Assembly (NCBI GenBank): GCA_000507305.1
Contig: DF239258.1
Location: forward strand, 1-64,000
Direction of reading: 5' to 3'
Source: Breviolum minutum Mf 1.05b.01
Taxonomy: Eukaryota; Sar; Dinophyceae; Suessiales; Symbiodiniaceae
Length of the DNA stretch: 64,000 nt
The translations under genes were made by a program, and so were the position numbers. Positions 45,219 to 56,758 of this stretch are shown here, piece by piece; the stretch's first letter is position 1, and each line of letters starts with the position of its first letter. A model generated the notes under the pieces. It was given only the letters and a program-made list of their open reading frames with translations, had not been told where the DNA came from and did not search any database.

Positions 45219-45467
45219 ATGATCAACGTGACAAACCCTGAAAAAGTTGGACCGGTGAAAAATACCCTCCTTGAAACCGTCATTGGGGAGGATTCATTCA
45301 AGATGACAAGAATCCGAGATGGGATATTCAACGGAAAAGAACCCTATCGTCCTGGTGCTGACGTGTTACATGTTAAAAAATACCAACTACTCCACTGGCC
45401 CCCTCCTGAACACGTCAAATCTTCTAAGCAGTCTTCAAAAATAAGCTCAAAAAGGAACACTAACTAG
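45219..45467 (+). CDS. Candidate plus-strand terminal exon
   Basis: An 82-codon plus frame ends in TAG: KVGPVKNTLLETVIGEDSFK, MTRIRDGIFNGKEPYRPGAD, VLHVKKYQLLHWPPPEHVKS. The minus strand is closed by stops through most of it. A possible acceptor is CCTGAAAAAG before TTGGACC; otherwise the ATG at 45219 would start it. A proline-rich and serine/lysine-rich tail ends the protein. If real, it converges with the minus-strand gene next to it. Family unknown. Confidence 0.35.
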   Translation: MINVTNPEKVGPVKNTLLETVIGEDSFKMTRIRDGIFNGKEPYRPGADVLHVKKYQLLHWPPPEHVKSSKQSSKISSKRNTN

Positions 45468-46189
45468 ATTTTCAATCCTCATTTGATCCTCTTGGGATAA
45501 ATATCTATGCATGAGATATCTGATATCGGTTTTGACTTCTTGGCAAAAATACTACATTTTTAACAAAACACAAATTGACACGACTCCAACAACGACCCCA
45601 ACCAACAACCCGGGACCCACCAACAACACAAAATCAAACAAAAAAAAGGCCTAGAAATCATGTGGGAGTTCCTTGTCCCACAAATCTTGCAGGTGAAGAG
45701 AATCCTGGCTGCAAGGATACCATCAACCAGCATCTTACAGTTCGGGTGCTGTTTTGAACCCTAAGGGGATGCTGTTTTTCGGCACCCCAAACATCAACCA
45801 TGAAAAACACCCAAACTGGAAGATCCATCAACATGTGTTTTTTTTCCAGCCAGCTCATGTTAGGTCTACCATGAGCGTTTGTTTTTTGCCACCTGAAATT
45901 ATGAGAGTTTCCACGTCATGAAACCTTCCATGTTTTTGGGGGTTATACTGTAACCCATATTTTGATATATTCTTGGGGTGTAAAACACTCATTTTTCATG
46001 GAATTTGGGGTCCAAGGGGGGGAAAGTAGATGGCGCAACTCCTATGTAAATGTATTGGTTTATCATGGCCCCTTATTACAAATCGCCACCTTTTGGTTGG
46101 TCGTCGACTTGCACAACGGTGGAAAATGTGTTTTTCATCAAAAAATCAACTCACAATGAAGTCAAACACATTGGGCACCCCATGCATTC

Positions 46190-46287
46190 CTGGTTGGTGG
46201 TTTCAACCCACTTGAAAAAAATTAGTCGAAATGGGAATCTTCCCCAAATAGGGGTGAAAATAAAAAATATTTGAAACCACCACCTAG
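46190..46287 (+). repeat. Family A palindromic element
   Basis: CTGGTTGGTGGTTTCAACCC to ATTTGAAACCACCACCTAG. Nearly consensus, in the common orientation. A family N element precedes it at about 45925-46015. Confidence 0.88.
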
Positions 46288-46968
46288 ATTCTGGTTGAAT
46301 TACTGTAATTCCTAAACCTAAACAAAGGTTACTTTTTGGGGGAGGATTCCCTAAACTAGCTTTTGGGGTGACCAACCGGCTTGTTTGATCCCGTTAATTT
46401 GACCAAATGCATTATACGAGTCATACGAGTTCTACATACTGTAACCTACATGTAATCATGTCACCAACTTTCAAAGTAAAAATCACAACAGCATGGTAGA
46501 TGTCTGTAAACAAAGCAACACTTGACCGTTTGAAGGGCAGTGCCTTCCAGTAAACCTTTGCAGACTTCCAAAAATGAAAATGCACATGTTGTATGTTGCG
46601 GAGCAAACATGTCATTATCATGCATTGGATGGAACACCATATGTTTCAGACTATCGTGGAACAAATCTCATTCAAATCTTCCTTGGCCACCAGCCATTCT
46701 CACTTGTTTCCGGAAAACACAAATACTCCCCTGAAAATTAACATATCCCCTGAGAAATGATGGCTGGAAGATAAAAAAAATCCTTTTCAAAATGGTCCCT
46801 TTCAAGGGGGACAATCTGAATTTTGTGGGAGGGCACGGTCTCTCAACACGTCACGTCCGCCTGAATTTTCGAGGCGCCACACGGGCAAAAGGGATTGGTC
46901 CGGTCGCACTGGCCTCCCAGGGTTGGAGGAGGTCCAAAACGGGGCATCGGAAAAATGGAAGGTTTTTC

Positions 46969-47070
46969 TGGTTGGTGGTTGAACCAACCCACCTGAAAAA
47001 TATGCTCGTCAAATTGGATCATTTCCCCAAATAGGGGTGAAAATAAAAGATATTTGAAACCACCAACTAG
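46969..47070 (+). repeat. Family A palindromic element
   Basis: CTGGTTGGTGGTTGAACCAA to TTTGAAACCACCAACTAG, in the common orientation. Confidence 0.88.
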
Positions 47071-48600
47071 TTTTTGGTGCCTCTAAGAATCAAAGGATTA
47101 TTAAACCCGTATGCTCATTGTTCCCTTTTTGCAAGCGGTTTTGGGTTGTGGGTTTTGATAGAGCTTGAAGATTGGGGGGAATCATGCGAGATTGTTTCTT
47201 TTAGTCGGTATTTCATCCTTCCGGGTAATGAAACTTACTCATGAATCAACAAATTGAGTCACTTAATATTGGGTCAACACACAAACTGCATGTCAATGTT
47301 GAACAAGAAGTTGGGTTTCTTAGCAACAATGGCACATGAAGGGACATGAAAAACAGAGTCCCAAGACCTTCTTGCTATTGAACATCTTTTCTGAACGGTC
47401 ACAGCTTGCCGACGACTAGACACTGGAACATCACATGGACCCAACAAATAATACTTTAATGGTTTTGACAAATGGGAGGAATCATGGAAGTAGACAATGG
47501 GTCCCCCATTTAGGATGATGTTCCACTGAACCATCATTGTGGGAGAAAGGGTACCATCTTCAAGTATATGGGGCATTTTGGGCGCCAATCATGTTTTTTT
47601 TTTTTTTCGGAGGATGAGTTGGGGCACTCAAATCGGGATGTCCAAATTTACATACCAACTCAGATCCCCGAGATACAGATCCCAGTTGCATCTTCTGGAG
47701 TTTTTTGAGTCACCGATTTAAAAAATACAGTACTATACCGTACTATTGGCTACTATTACTAAAATATGTCTTTAATCAATTTGTCAAACCCCAAACATCA
47801 GGGTGTTTCATTGCTAGCATCAGACTGGATATTTTTGCCAAACCTTCCGGTACACCAAACGTGAAAATCTCCACCCGTTCATGAAACCTGATACACCCAG
47901 AAATCTACCATATATACCAAAAATTATGGTTTGGAAGATGTATCTCCTTTCAAACATGGCTATGTTGGGTAGCTATGTTAGATTTAAGGGGTGTACATCT
48001 ATACAAATCATACCCTTTTCAGCCATGTTAGCTTGTGCCACAGGTCTATCCTTTTTTTGAGGGAACATCCAACCTCAAAACATTAAGGAGGACTTTTTTG
48101 TTTAAAGAATCTTTCACCAGAGTGAACATTTCCCATTTTCAATCCTACAGTGGGGTTCCCCCACCAAAAATTCAAATAATTCCTGAGGGGGTACTGTAAT
48201 TTCCCTACATACTGTTGATGGTTCAGAAATCCCAAAGGCCAACCACCTGTACTATATGAACACCTTAGGTAAATCAAGAAAATTTCAACTACCAACCTCA
48301 ACAACTGCAGGATTTGTTTGCCATCACGGGCCCCAACAAAAAAACACGTTTGGAGATGCCCGTTTTTCACGGTCCTCTCCACTCTCAGAGCTAGGCCTTG
48401 GGGACACAAAATCGAAGACGAGTTGGTGTTCCTTGGATTCGACCTGTGTTTTGATGGTAAATTTGACCACCTGGGATTTTGTAACTCCCATTGGAACCCA
48501 AAAAAAACAATGAAAAAGTGGGTTTTAAGACATCAAATATCAGTTATGACTAATGTCTTGTTTTAATCCCTTATCCTCCGATCATCCCTTCTGCAGTCGT
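47070..48600. other. Stretch without a supported gene
   Basis: Holds a family P palindrome at 47890-47996 and a family G element at about 48205-48325 (ACTGTTGATGGTTCAGAAAT ... CTGCAGGATTTGTTTGCCATCA). There is also a T14 run at 47591. Open frames at 47274-47588 and 48256-48566 are not convincing. Confidence 0.4.
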
Positions 48601-49738
48601 GGTTTTGGTTTTTTAACACCGAACCTAACAGGGCATGACTGGAGCACTAGGGTTTTTAAACCTAAGATAGATACTGAACATAGGCCATCCCAAAAGGACA
48701 CTAGATAATTAGTATTCCAACCAAATGAGGGAGATGTTGGTTCCCATGATAGTTGGATTGAAATATTTGTTCTTTTCACCAACTAGACCCTGATGGCTGA
48801 GAAGGTGGGGATTTCTCATGACTTTGAGCCAGCCACAATCAGTTTGAAACCTTTCAAGGAGCCCTTATACCCAATAAATACCCATTATATCAGGTGTATC
48901 GGTGTATCGATTATTTAGGGGGCCCCCATCCCTTAGGGGTTTTGCCACCATTTTCCCTATGACAGTCGCGTCATCGCGTCCACGAATTCTTGAACCTCAA
49001 CCTTCTCACTGGGCGCCGTGAACGACGACTCAGAAGCAGCTCCCAGCAATTTCGGAGCTCCTGACTCCTCACCATGGAGAGGTATATTGGTAGATTGGAA
49101 GTCCCCATGAAATCTAACATAGATACCCAAAATAGCCGTGCTTGATGAGGAGATACATTTTCCAAAACCATCGTTTTGGGTATGTTAGTTTTTTGGGGAA
49201 GTATATACCCTCAGTCACAATGATGATGTCATGAGAAGGTCAAACTTTCATCGTAAGCGTTTCTTTGAGCGAACAAAAATGAACACTAAGACATAAGATG
49301 AATGATCAATATGTTGTTGTTGTGAATGTACAGTATTTCTTTTGGAATTGTGGGATGGGGATACGCGATTCCTGCACAAAATTGGGGGTCATCACATCGC
49401 GAACAAAATGTTTTATACTCCCTGAATCTGAGAGTTTACCATAGTCCCTGAAAATAAGCAATCTCAAAAGGAATGTAATCTTCCAACCATCATTTATCAG
49501 GGGCTAAGTTAAACTTTGGTATTACTTTGATATCTAGATATTGCAGCGTCTACCAAACCATGACCCCACTTTCCATCTTTGTATCGATCTCTTTTCATCT
49601 GCTTTCCACAGTTTTTATGAGCGGCTAGAGCGCTTGCGCCGCCGCCGCGAGCGCGAGCGGTGTCGCAAGCGTTGGCGTTCCTGGGCCAACGGGTGAAGCA
49701 AACCCTGGTAGCCACGACACTGGATAAAGAGAGGTGAC

Positions 49739-49869
49739 ATACTGTTGATGGTTCAGAAATCCGGCGATCACCAGTTGAGGTTGGTAGTTGGTAGTTGAAA
49801 ATCCCCAGTATATACAGGATTTATACATCCAAACGGTGGTTGGCCTTGGGATTTCTGAACCATCAACAG
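49739..49869. repeat. Family G palindromic element
   Basis: ACTGTTGATGGTTCAGAAAT at the left and ATTTCTGAACCATCAACAG at the right are complementary. GTTGAGGTTGGTAGTTGGTA and GGTGGTTGGCCTTGGG lie inside. Other copies lie at about 18549-18655, 27537-27652, 32520-32630, 48205-48325 and, reversed, 33430-33570 and 59092-59210. Confidence 0.85.
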
Positions 49870-49989
49870 GTATTAAATGTACATTCCCTAAAACTAACGG
49901 AAAGTCCCTTGGTTTGGCTAGCTTTACTAGCTTCTATAGGGCATTTTGGGAGACCAATCACTAGTTTTTTTTTTGGGGGGGGGGCGATA

Positions 49990-50095
49990 CACTCCCTAAA
50001 ACTAACATGGCCCCTGAAACTATGCCATCCCAAAAGGAGGTTTCATCTTCCAACCTTGAATGTTCAGGGGACATTCGTTAGTTTTCAGGGGTGTA
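49990..50095. repeat. Family D palindromic element
   Basis: TACACTCCCTAAAACTAACA ... CATTCGTTAGTTTTCAGGGG with CTATGCCATCCCAAAAGGAG and CATCTTCCAACC inside. A similar copy is at 49418-49512. Confidence 0.8.
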
Positions 50096-50622
50096 GTAAG
50101 GGAATCTAAACAAAATTACACACCTCCGTTCTGAAGGATCCATCCCAGTAGTCAATGATCACAACGATTACAAAAACAATAACATGTTGGAAGAAAAACA
50201 CATAAAACTAATTAATACTACATATAATAAACTGATATATCATTTATTACTCAAAACAACTATTTTTTCCACTATGCTGTATATAAAATACTCTCTAGCA
50301 ATAGGGTTTAAACCATCCATTAAAACATCGGGTTTAAACCATTACAAACCATCCATTTTGGGGGTACCCATTATTTTTTGGGAAACATCCTGATTTGCTT
50401 CCAGAAGCAATATACTGTTTGCTCCACGATTGTTACCGGTCGCCCCAAACAATCCACTCAATCCTGACAAGTTGAAGTTGTGTGTGCTATAGCTGCTATA
50501 ACTCTTAATTATCGCATTTACCATCCATGGGACTGGCCAACTACATTACATGTGTTTGATTTTTACGGTTCGAAGCATCCAAAAATGCAAAAATGGAAAT
50601 GACACCGAAGAAATCAAAAGTC

Positions 50623-50823
50623 TCAAAGCCCAGCGGCGTATCTTTCTTGACGTTCCTGCTCTTTTCGCCGCTTCTCAGCTTCTTTTTCAGCTGCTGCTTT
50701 TGCTCCTCCATTGCCGGCACCACCATCATCGTCATCATCGTTATCATTGTCATCATCATCATCATCATCAGCATCATGATCATTGTCTTCATCATCATCA
50801 ACACTCACCATCGTCACCATCAA
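50623..50823 (-). CDS. Candidate exon, acidic run followed by charged helix
   Basis: The minus strand encodes DDDEDNDHDADDDDDDD... (a long Asp/Asn run from GAT triplets), then GGAGNGGAKAAAEKEAEKRR and KEQERQERYAAGL and TGA. The sharp change from acidic run to an Ala/Glu/Lys/Arg helix is typical of a nuclear or coiled-coil protein tail. The same triplets give Ile/Ser runs in other frames, which are shadows. The acidic run may simply reflect a microsatellite in an exon. Confidence 0.42.
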   Translation of the reverse strand: MMVTMVSVDDDEDNDHDADDDDDDDNDNDDDDDGGAGNGGAKAAAEKEAEKRRKEQERQERYAAGL

Positions 50824-52026
50824 CCATCAATCATTAATCATCATCCTCATCTTTATAGTTCGTTTTCATCAGGATCATGGCCATCGCCGCAGCATAATCA
50901 CCATCACACCATCACACATCTCACATCAGCCATCAGTTCTTTCCAAAGAGCCCAGCAAATCGGTGCCTTCCTCCCTACAACAAAACATTTCCGGCCATGT
51001 TGTTCCTGTTTGAACCGCCCATGTTCTTTCTATCTAAATGCATTTTAGTTGTCGAAACATGTTTCCATGTTTTTTGTTCATGTCAATCCAAGGTGTTACC
51101 CCATCATTCTTTCTGAAAACCACATCTTGTTACTTTTCTCTGAACGCTTCCATTCTTTCACTTCAAAAAAAAACCTTGGGTTCCATCTTCTTCGCCTTTT
51201 TTAAAATGCATCCAAAGGTCCACCTCAAAAGAAGGCCTTGGGTTTTCCCCACTGAAAACACCACCAACCCCGAAACAGCAGGTGTCCTCTCTGCTCTACC
51301 ACACGTATGCTGGCTTCCAACTGATCAAATCGGAGGCGAGGCTGATGGAAAGATGGCGGCAAAAACACAATCGGAAAGATGATCTTGTTGAAACTCTCTG
51401 GGGATAAACACATTCCAAGATTTCCAAGACCTTTTTTGGGTGGGAAATGAGTTCAATGATAGGCGGACAACATCTATATTAATTCAATATAATTTCATGT
51501 ATGTACATATTCATGCAATTTTTGCAAAAATACACAGTAACATACAATCACTTAAAGGATCTTAAAGGAAAATACATGCAAATACACTTCACTCAAACTA
51601 TCATTTTTGATGAACTTACCCTAGTGCTCCAAATACCCTCTTAGAAGGTGTTTAGATACCCAAAACCCACTTCAAAACCATTTGCAAAAGAGATTGGAGC
51701 ATTAAGGGTTGATCAAAATTCCTATTCAACCCACCATTCTGCCCAAATGGAATAATATTTCACCAACCTAGATTTCCCTGAAATAAGGGGTCCCATTTCC
51801 CTTACTAAACCACCAATTTGGGGTGAGATCTTATTTCACCCACTCTCACCTTGCCCCCACTCAGAAACGCCTTGTCATCGCGCTCTTGCCACCGCCGCGC
51901 GGCTTCTTCCGCCAAGCGACGGACCGAATCTTTGTCCACCTGAGAAATTTTCGACGACGAAATCGAGGGATTCTTCTAACATCCAACCGTGGGACCCATG
52001 ACGTGGAAAACGTCATAAACTAGCTT

Positions 52027-52120
52027 CTGGTTGAACCCACCCATTTGATTTTTTTTTAGTCAAATTGGATCATTTCCCCAGGCAAGGGTGAAAATAAAAA
52101 TATTTGAAACCACCACCTAG
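52027..52120 (+). repeat. Family A palindromic element
   Basis: CTGGTTGAACCCACCCATTT to TTTGAAACCACCACCTAG, in the common orientation. Confidence 0.85.
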
Positions 52121-52287
52121 TAAAAACTCCATATGTTTAAAAAGTGTGTCTTTTGAAAAAAAATGTTGAAAAACAAAAGTCCAATAGCAAGTCAGGTACT
52201 GTTCTTGATAAGATCAATGAAACATGAATTGATTATGCTGGTATAAAAGTAGTGAACTTGAAATCTGACCCAGCTAGTACTGGTCGA

Positions 52288-52785
52288 TCAGTGGCGGTGC
52301 CGTGGCTGTTGCTGTTGCTGTTGCTGTTGTTGTTGTTGTTGCTGTTGTTGCTGTTGTTGTTGTTGTTGCTGGTGGTGGTGGTGGTGGTGGTGGTGGTGGT
52401 GGTGCTTTTCTTGTTGGGTTTTGTGTTTTGTGTTTACTTTCATTTCATTCTCAACTCTCGTAAGGGTGGGCAGCTTTAACGGGCAGAGTTTTGATTCCCA
52501 TTCCATCATCTCAAATTTGTCGTTTCCCCCCCCCCCCCCCCACTTTCTCAAATTCCGTAACAAATTTAGTGCCTTACTTTTTTGTTTACCTTTCCTTCCC
52601 CTCCGTTTCCTTCCTGAATTCTGCACCTCCTTCCGTTTCTTCTTTCCTTTGCTCGAAGAGCTCTCCTCCGAGTCTGTGGATGTTGTCGTGGGTCGTTTCT
52701 TCTTCTTTTTCTTCGCCTTGCCGACTTTTGTCGCCTCGCCGTCGTCATGGCCACGGACAGGTTGATGTGTTTTTTTGCGGCACAT
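52288..52785 (-). CDS. Candidate exon: lysine-rich protein with His and Gln runs
   Basis: A 165-codon minus frame. CRKKTHQPVRGHDDGEATKV and KAKKKKKKRP come first, then DSEESSSSKGKKKRKEVQNS, GRKRRGRKGKQKSKALNLLR, then PTLTRVENEMKVNTKHKTQQ. It ends with an uninterrupted His run and a long Gln run made by (GGT/TGC/TGT) triplets at 52306-52405. Basic clusters would suit a nuclear or nucleolar protein. The A-rich and C-run (GGGGGG) parts and the triplet tail could inflate the frame, but the middle has ordinary codon variety. The plus-strand Leu/Val frame is a shadow. Confidence 0.45.
   Translation of the reverse strand: MCRKKTHQPVRGHDDGEATKVGKAKKKKKKRPTTTSTDSEESSSSKGKKKRKEVQNSGRKRRGRKGKQKSKALNLLRNLRKWGGGGGNDKFEMMEWESKLCPLKLPTLTRVENEMKVNTKHKTQQEKHHHHHHHHHHHQQQQQQQQQQQQQQQQQQQQQQPRHRH
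52306..52405 (+). repeat. Compound trinucleotide microsatellite (TGC/TGT then GGT)
   Basis: About 33 triplets: a TTG/CTG mixture switching to pure GGT. On the minus strand it reads as poly-His then poly-Gln within the lysine-rich frame. Confidence 0.9.
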
Positions 52786-52879
52786 TCATTTGACAAATAG
52801 ATAGAATCTAGAACACTGATCATCTTGTCCTCCTTGTAGTGGTAAACCTAACTCGTTATATGTAAATAGAAATAGTATA

Positions 52880-53000
52880 AACCCTAAGAATCCAGACCCC
52901 TCCCTTGAATAGAATTGAGGGTTCCAATCCCATCCTTAGAATATGAATGTAGGGTTAATCCCTTTCTTAGGACATACCTGGATTCTTAGGTATATAATAT
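52880..53000. repeat. Family J element
   Basis: ACCCTAAGAATCCAGACCCC, GGTTAATCCCTTTCTTAGG and ACATACCTGGATTCTTAGGT, with complementary ends. Another copy, in the opposite orientation, is at 58661-58766; the faulty 27.0-27.4 kb segment contains two more. Confidence 0.8.
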
Positions 53001-53630
53001 ATCTATATTCATATATTCGAATGCATATAACCTAAGGAAAAGCGACTCCCCAGAAATGGCTCATCACAGGCGGTCATCCCCAGGTGTTTGTAGGAAGCAC
53101 GCCGCTTCCTAGATGGAGATTGTTCTGCCTTGATGTTCAAAAATGGAAGCCGAAGCAGAAATTCTGTGTTTTTTGGAGAGGAATTGCAAAATCATGAGCT
53201 CATGAAAAGCCAAACATGCCTTTCTAGGAAGACCTGGTGTTTAAAACTTATGAAATTCTTCATCCCCTTTTCAAAACGCTTAGGTGCTGACACTTGGAAT
53301 CCACTTCTAATTTCTATACCTGGCGTTTCTTGCCTACATTATACCCTATAGGGATCCAATCACTCACCTTCACCTGAGAATGGTTTCTAATGGAACCTAA
53401 ATACGACCTGCCTTTTCGTTTCGTTTCCGGTGATTGGGACGACACCCCTTTGCTCATCGTCATCCCCTGACGTAAGGTGATTGGATGCCGATTCAGGGGA
53501 TGCCTATGCAACTCTTCAACAGCTGGGATGCTGGGATGTTGTTTTCATCCAGGAACTTAGGGGCCCAGTGGAATCCAGGAACGGATAAGGTCCTGCAAAT
53601 CCTTTGCCAGAAAAGCTCATGAGAGAACTA

Positions 53631-53730
53631 CTAGGTGGTGGTTGAACCAACCTATTTGAAACATATGGGTCAAATTGAATCATTCCCCTAAGGGTGAACA
53701 ACAACAAAAACACATCTGAAACCACCACCC
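53631..53730 (+). repeat. Family A palindromic element
   Basis: CTAGGTGGTGGTTGAACCAA to CTGAAACCACCACCC, in the common orientation, directly adjoining the Val/Pro-rich candidate exon (minus sense). Confidence 0.8.
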
Positions 53731-53732
53731 TA

Positions 53733-53885
53733 CAGACATCAACAACGGGTACTTCCTGATTGACAAACTTTGTTGTTTCACACCCCGCCTTCGGCAAGAT
53801 CACTGTGGGAACTGCAACAACCGTGGGAACATCCACGAGATCGTCCAGCTCTACGAGGGGTGCCTCCTTTGGACAGTCATTTCTT
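53733..53885 (-). CDS. Candidate exon, Val/Pro/Asp-rich, unknown protein
   Basis: The minus strand reads NDCPKEAPLVELDDLVDVPT, VVAVPTVILPKAGCETTKFV, NQEVPVVDV. A GTCCCTTTAAG just upstream could be the acceptor. The exon runs to the edge of a family A element at 53.73 kb, so a donor lies at or near the element boundary (GTACCC, GTTGTT and GTCTGT are candidates). That makes it a good place to test whether family A supplies the splice site. Natural composition; family unknown. Confidence 0.4.
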
Positions 53886-53933
53886 AAAGGGACCAAAAAC
53901 GGCTTTGAAAAATGGGAGGAGGTAGATCTTTAC

Positions 53934-54029
53934 TGCTTGGTGGTTTCAACCCATCTGAAGAATATTAGTCAAATTGGATCTGTTCCCCAGGTAGGGATGA
54001 AAATAAAAATGTTTGAAACCACCACCTAG
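53934..54029 (+). repeat. Family A palindromic element
   Basis: CTGCTTGGTGGTTTCAACCC to TTTGAAACCACCACCTAG, in the common orientation. A family D palindrome follows at 54110-54212. Confidence 0.88.
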
Positions 54030-54229
54030 TTTAATATAAGTGATCGATGTGCATTCCAACTTGACTATCTCAGGAACAAATTGATGATGCGCTAACATAA
54101 AACAGGACCTACCCTGCCTAAAACTAACATAGCCCCTGAAATATGGATTTTCAAAAAGGAAAGTAGTCTTCCAACCATCCATTTTCGGGACTATGTTAGT
54201 TTCAGGGAGGGTAAACTTTGGACATCTGA

Positions 54230-54466
54230 ACATCTGACCTTGAAGCAAGCATGAAACTTCAAGTGTTGCAACACGTGTGTGTGTGTGCGCTTTGCATGTT
54301 TCTTGAACCACTTGTCAATCAAATGCTGCTCTTTCATGTTAATTTCACACATGGTACGTTTGTGTTTGACATAATTGTCCCATTGCGAAGGTGCAAGTGG
54401 TTGCAACATCAAACACATCACATCCAAAAGAGTCGTTGCTGTTCCCACACTTTTCCAAAAAAACAA
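54230..54466 (-). CDS. Candidate exon, frame uncertain
   Basis: A T7 tract on the minus strand (CATGTTTGTTTTTTTGG) precedes two open frames: VGTATTLLDVMCLMLQPLAP with NMKEQHLIDKWFKKHAKR, and, after GGGAACAG, NDSFGCDVFDVATTCTF. One of them is probably an exon. A family A element (54476-54575) lies immediately upstream. Confidence 0.28.
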
Positions 54467-54475
54467 ACATGATAA

Positions 54476-54575
54476 CTGGTTGGTGGTTGAACCAACCCAT
54501 CTGAAAAATATTAGTCAAAATGGGAATTTCCCAAAGTAGAGGTGAAAATAAAAACTATTTGAAACCACCACCCAG
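54476..54575 (+). repeat. Family A palindromic element
   Basis: CTGGTTGGTGGTTGAACCAA to TTTGAAACCACCACCCAG, in the common orientation. Confidence 0.88.
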
Positions 54576-54756
54576 ATAATTAATGACAACACTTTGTTGC
54601 GTCCTGTGATTCAAAACAGAAACATACTGTCGTATGCTAGATTCACTAGACTACTTCAAAGTTCTCCCCTTCCTTTGTGCAATTTGCTGAAAGGGTCCTT
54701 CCATTTGACAGAAAAAACACAGGTACATGGTAAATTGAACTAAGTACGCTAATGAC

Positions 54757-54920
54757 TCATGCCAGAAGTGCCCTTTTTTTGGCAGTTTGATTTTCATAGA
54801 CCGTTCTTGCTTTATCAGCCTCTTTGGGAAACGGTCGCATCATGAACACAACACACACAACAGGGGAGTATCTTTGTTCTCCTCTGAGAGAAATCACGTG
54901 ATTCACATGACGGAAACAAC
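54757..54920 (-). CDS. Candidate terminal exon, unknown protein
   Basis: A minus-strand frame after a T8 tract reads HVISLRGEQRYSPVVCVVFM, MRPFPKEADKARTVYENQTA, KKRALLA and TGA. The acceptor is not unique. The charged C-terminal half looks real. No family assigned. Confidence 0.32.
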
Positions 54921-55182
54921 ACACAAAAAAAACATACGGAGGGGCATAGTTAAAACATTGGAATAGCAGTGAAACAGGCCACTTATGACTTCGCGGTGTC
55001 AATTTCATTCATTTTCATGATTTCATCATTTGCTAACAAGATCGGACCCAAAACAGCACGGGTCTTGTTGTTGTGTTTTTTGCTGTTGGTTGTTGCTGTT
55101 CTTGTTGCTCTTGTTCTTGTTCTTGTTGTTGTTGTTGTTTATGATATTGTTGTTGTTGCTGCTATGTTTAAAAAACAATCGT

Positions 55183-55267
<85 letters not shown>

Positions 55268-55472
55268 CATCATCATCATCATCATCACTCACCNATTCTT
55301 TGAGTACAATCCATGTATAGGCAACATATCTTACGACAAATGCATGTGTGCCAATGCGACTGAGTCCTGAAACTCATCCCATTGGTCACACTTTTTGACA
55401 CAAAATCTCTACCCCCACCACGAATCAACGTATGTCTCGTGTTTCTCTCCAAATTGTTGGGCTTTAAACTCC

Positions 55473-55524
<52 letters not shown>

Positions 55525-55525
55525 G
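55183..55525 (+). repeat. Two (ATC)n microsatellites around an assembly gap
   Basis: About 28 ATC triplets at 55183-55266 run on through a second short block to an N at 55294. A further 17 or so triplets lie at 55474-55525. On the minus strand they read as poly-Met or poly-Asp. The frame LVWGDDDD...GSLKPNNLERNTRHTLIRGG across the second block could be an exon with an acidic run. The N suggests that the assembler failed in the array. Confidence 0.85.
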
Positions 55526-56269
55526 TCATCTCCCCAAACTAAGTCAAACAAAACTGTGCAGTGACCCTCAGTAACGGGTTTTGTGAATTTCCGCCTTGTT
55601 GGGAAGCTCGGTCAAATCGATACTGTGGGCCACCTCAAACGGCCGATGTTAAGAAAACACTGTGAACAAACCAAACACACCACCAATGTTTCTTGGGGAA
55701 GCTATATGTTATCTTGAATTCGAAATTATATAACAAAGCCGACTATATAACACAAAAAAATGGGAAGTTTGCTTCAAATCTTTGAGATTTACCACCAGAC
55801 TTGCTAGGTCAGAGTGATGAAAAACGATGGTATGTACAGTAACAAATTGACCCTCAAAGAACTGCAAGTTCAAGTTGCACCATGAATTTCTGTGAATTTG
55901 ATTGAACCAAACAGACAAACAAACATCTTTAGGGACCCCTTTTTCCCCTAGGAATCAAGCCTCAAGTTTGCAGGCACAGCTATTGGTTGTTAAGTGCCCT
56001 GTACTATGCCTTCCCTTTGTGGATCTTTTGGGGGGGAACTTTGCTATGTATTTTGACCCCAGAGTAAGATATACCAGACCATCATTTTGTGAAAAGTGTG
56101 GTGAATAGTGGTTCTTGTCATGTAATACATCACCTACTATGCATGCATATGAAAACACCCTATGAGCCAAGCCACATGACCCATGTCTTGAATGATTTGA
56201 CCCATGAAATAAAAGGTCACCACCCTAAAAAACGGGGTGTCAGTTGGGTCCAAGGTAGTGTTTCTGCCC

Positions 56270-56337
56270 TCAAAACGCCCTGATTATCCGGTGCACCTCG
56301 GCATCTTTGGCACGAGGGTCACCTGCGACATCTGCAA
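56270..56337 (-). CDS. Candidate short terminal exon
   Basis: After GGTGAACAG the minus strand reads ADVAGDPRAKDAEVHRIIRA F and TGA. Charged and helical, with a clean acceptor. Plus-strand frames in the same place (ARGSPATSATVHQTSETISF; GIFGTRVTCDICNCSPDIRN) also look natural, so the strand is uncertain. Confidence 0.3.
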
Positions 56338-56653
56338 CTGTTCACCAGACATCAGAAACCATATCCTTCCAACAAAACGCTTTCATGGTTCATCAATTAA
56401 TTGTATATTCCCAGCCCAAAAATAAAAAAAACAAAGTCACTAAATGCCATTCAATTTGTAGTCTACTGGGCTCTTCCAATATTTTGCTGGGTAGTTCAAA
56501 AACAAACATCCTGTTTTGAAGCCTTGGATACATAGACTGATTTTTTCAATTTTGACATATACCTGTATCTTTCGTAGGGGTTTTTCCTTGGTGAACTTCT
56601 GAACAGGCGCAACAAATTTTACACACATGGAAGGTACCTAGGTATATATCATA

Positions 56654-56758
56654 TACACCTCGGAAGATTAACATAGAACCTGAAAATGATGGTTTGGAAG
56701 ATGATTTTCCTTTTCCAGGGGTGTATTCTCAGGTTCCATGTTAATCTTCCGGGGTGTA
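56654..56758. repeat. Family C palindromic element
   Basis: TACACCTCGGAAGATTAACA and TGTTAATCTTCCGGGGTGTA at the ends, complementary throughout. GATGGTTTGGAAGATGATTT lies in the centre. Confidence 0.88.

Noticed and set aside
55030-55320. Poly-Ile, poly-His and poly-Met ORFs
   Set aside because: All are alternate readings of the (ATC)n arrays, and one crosses an assembly N.
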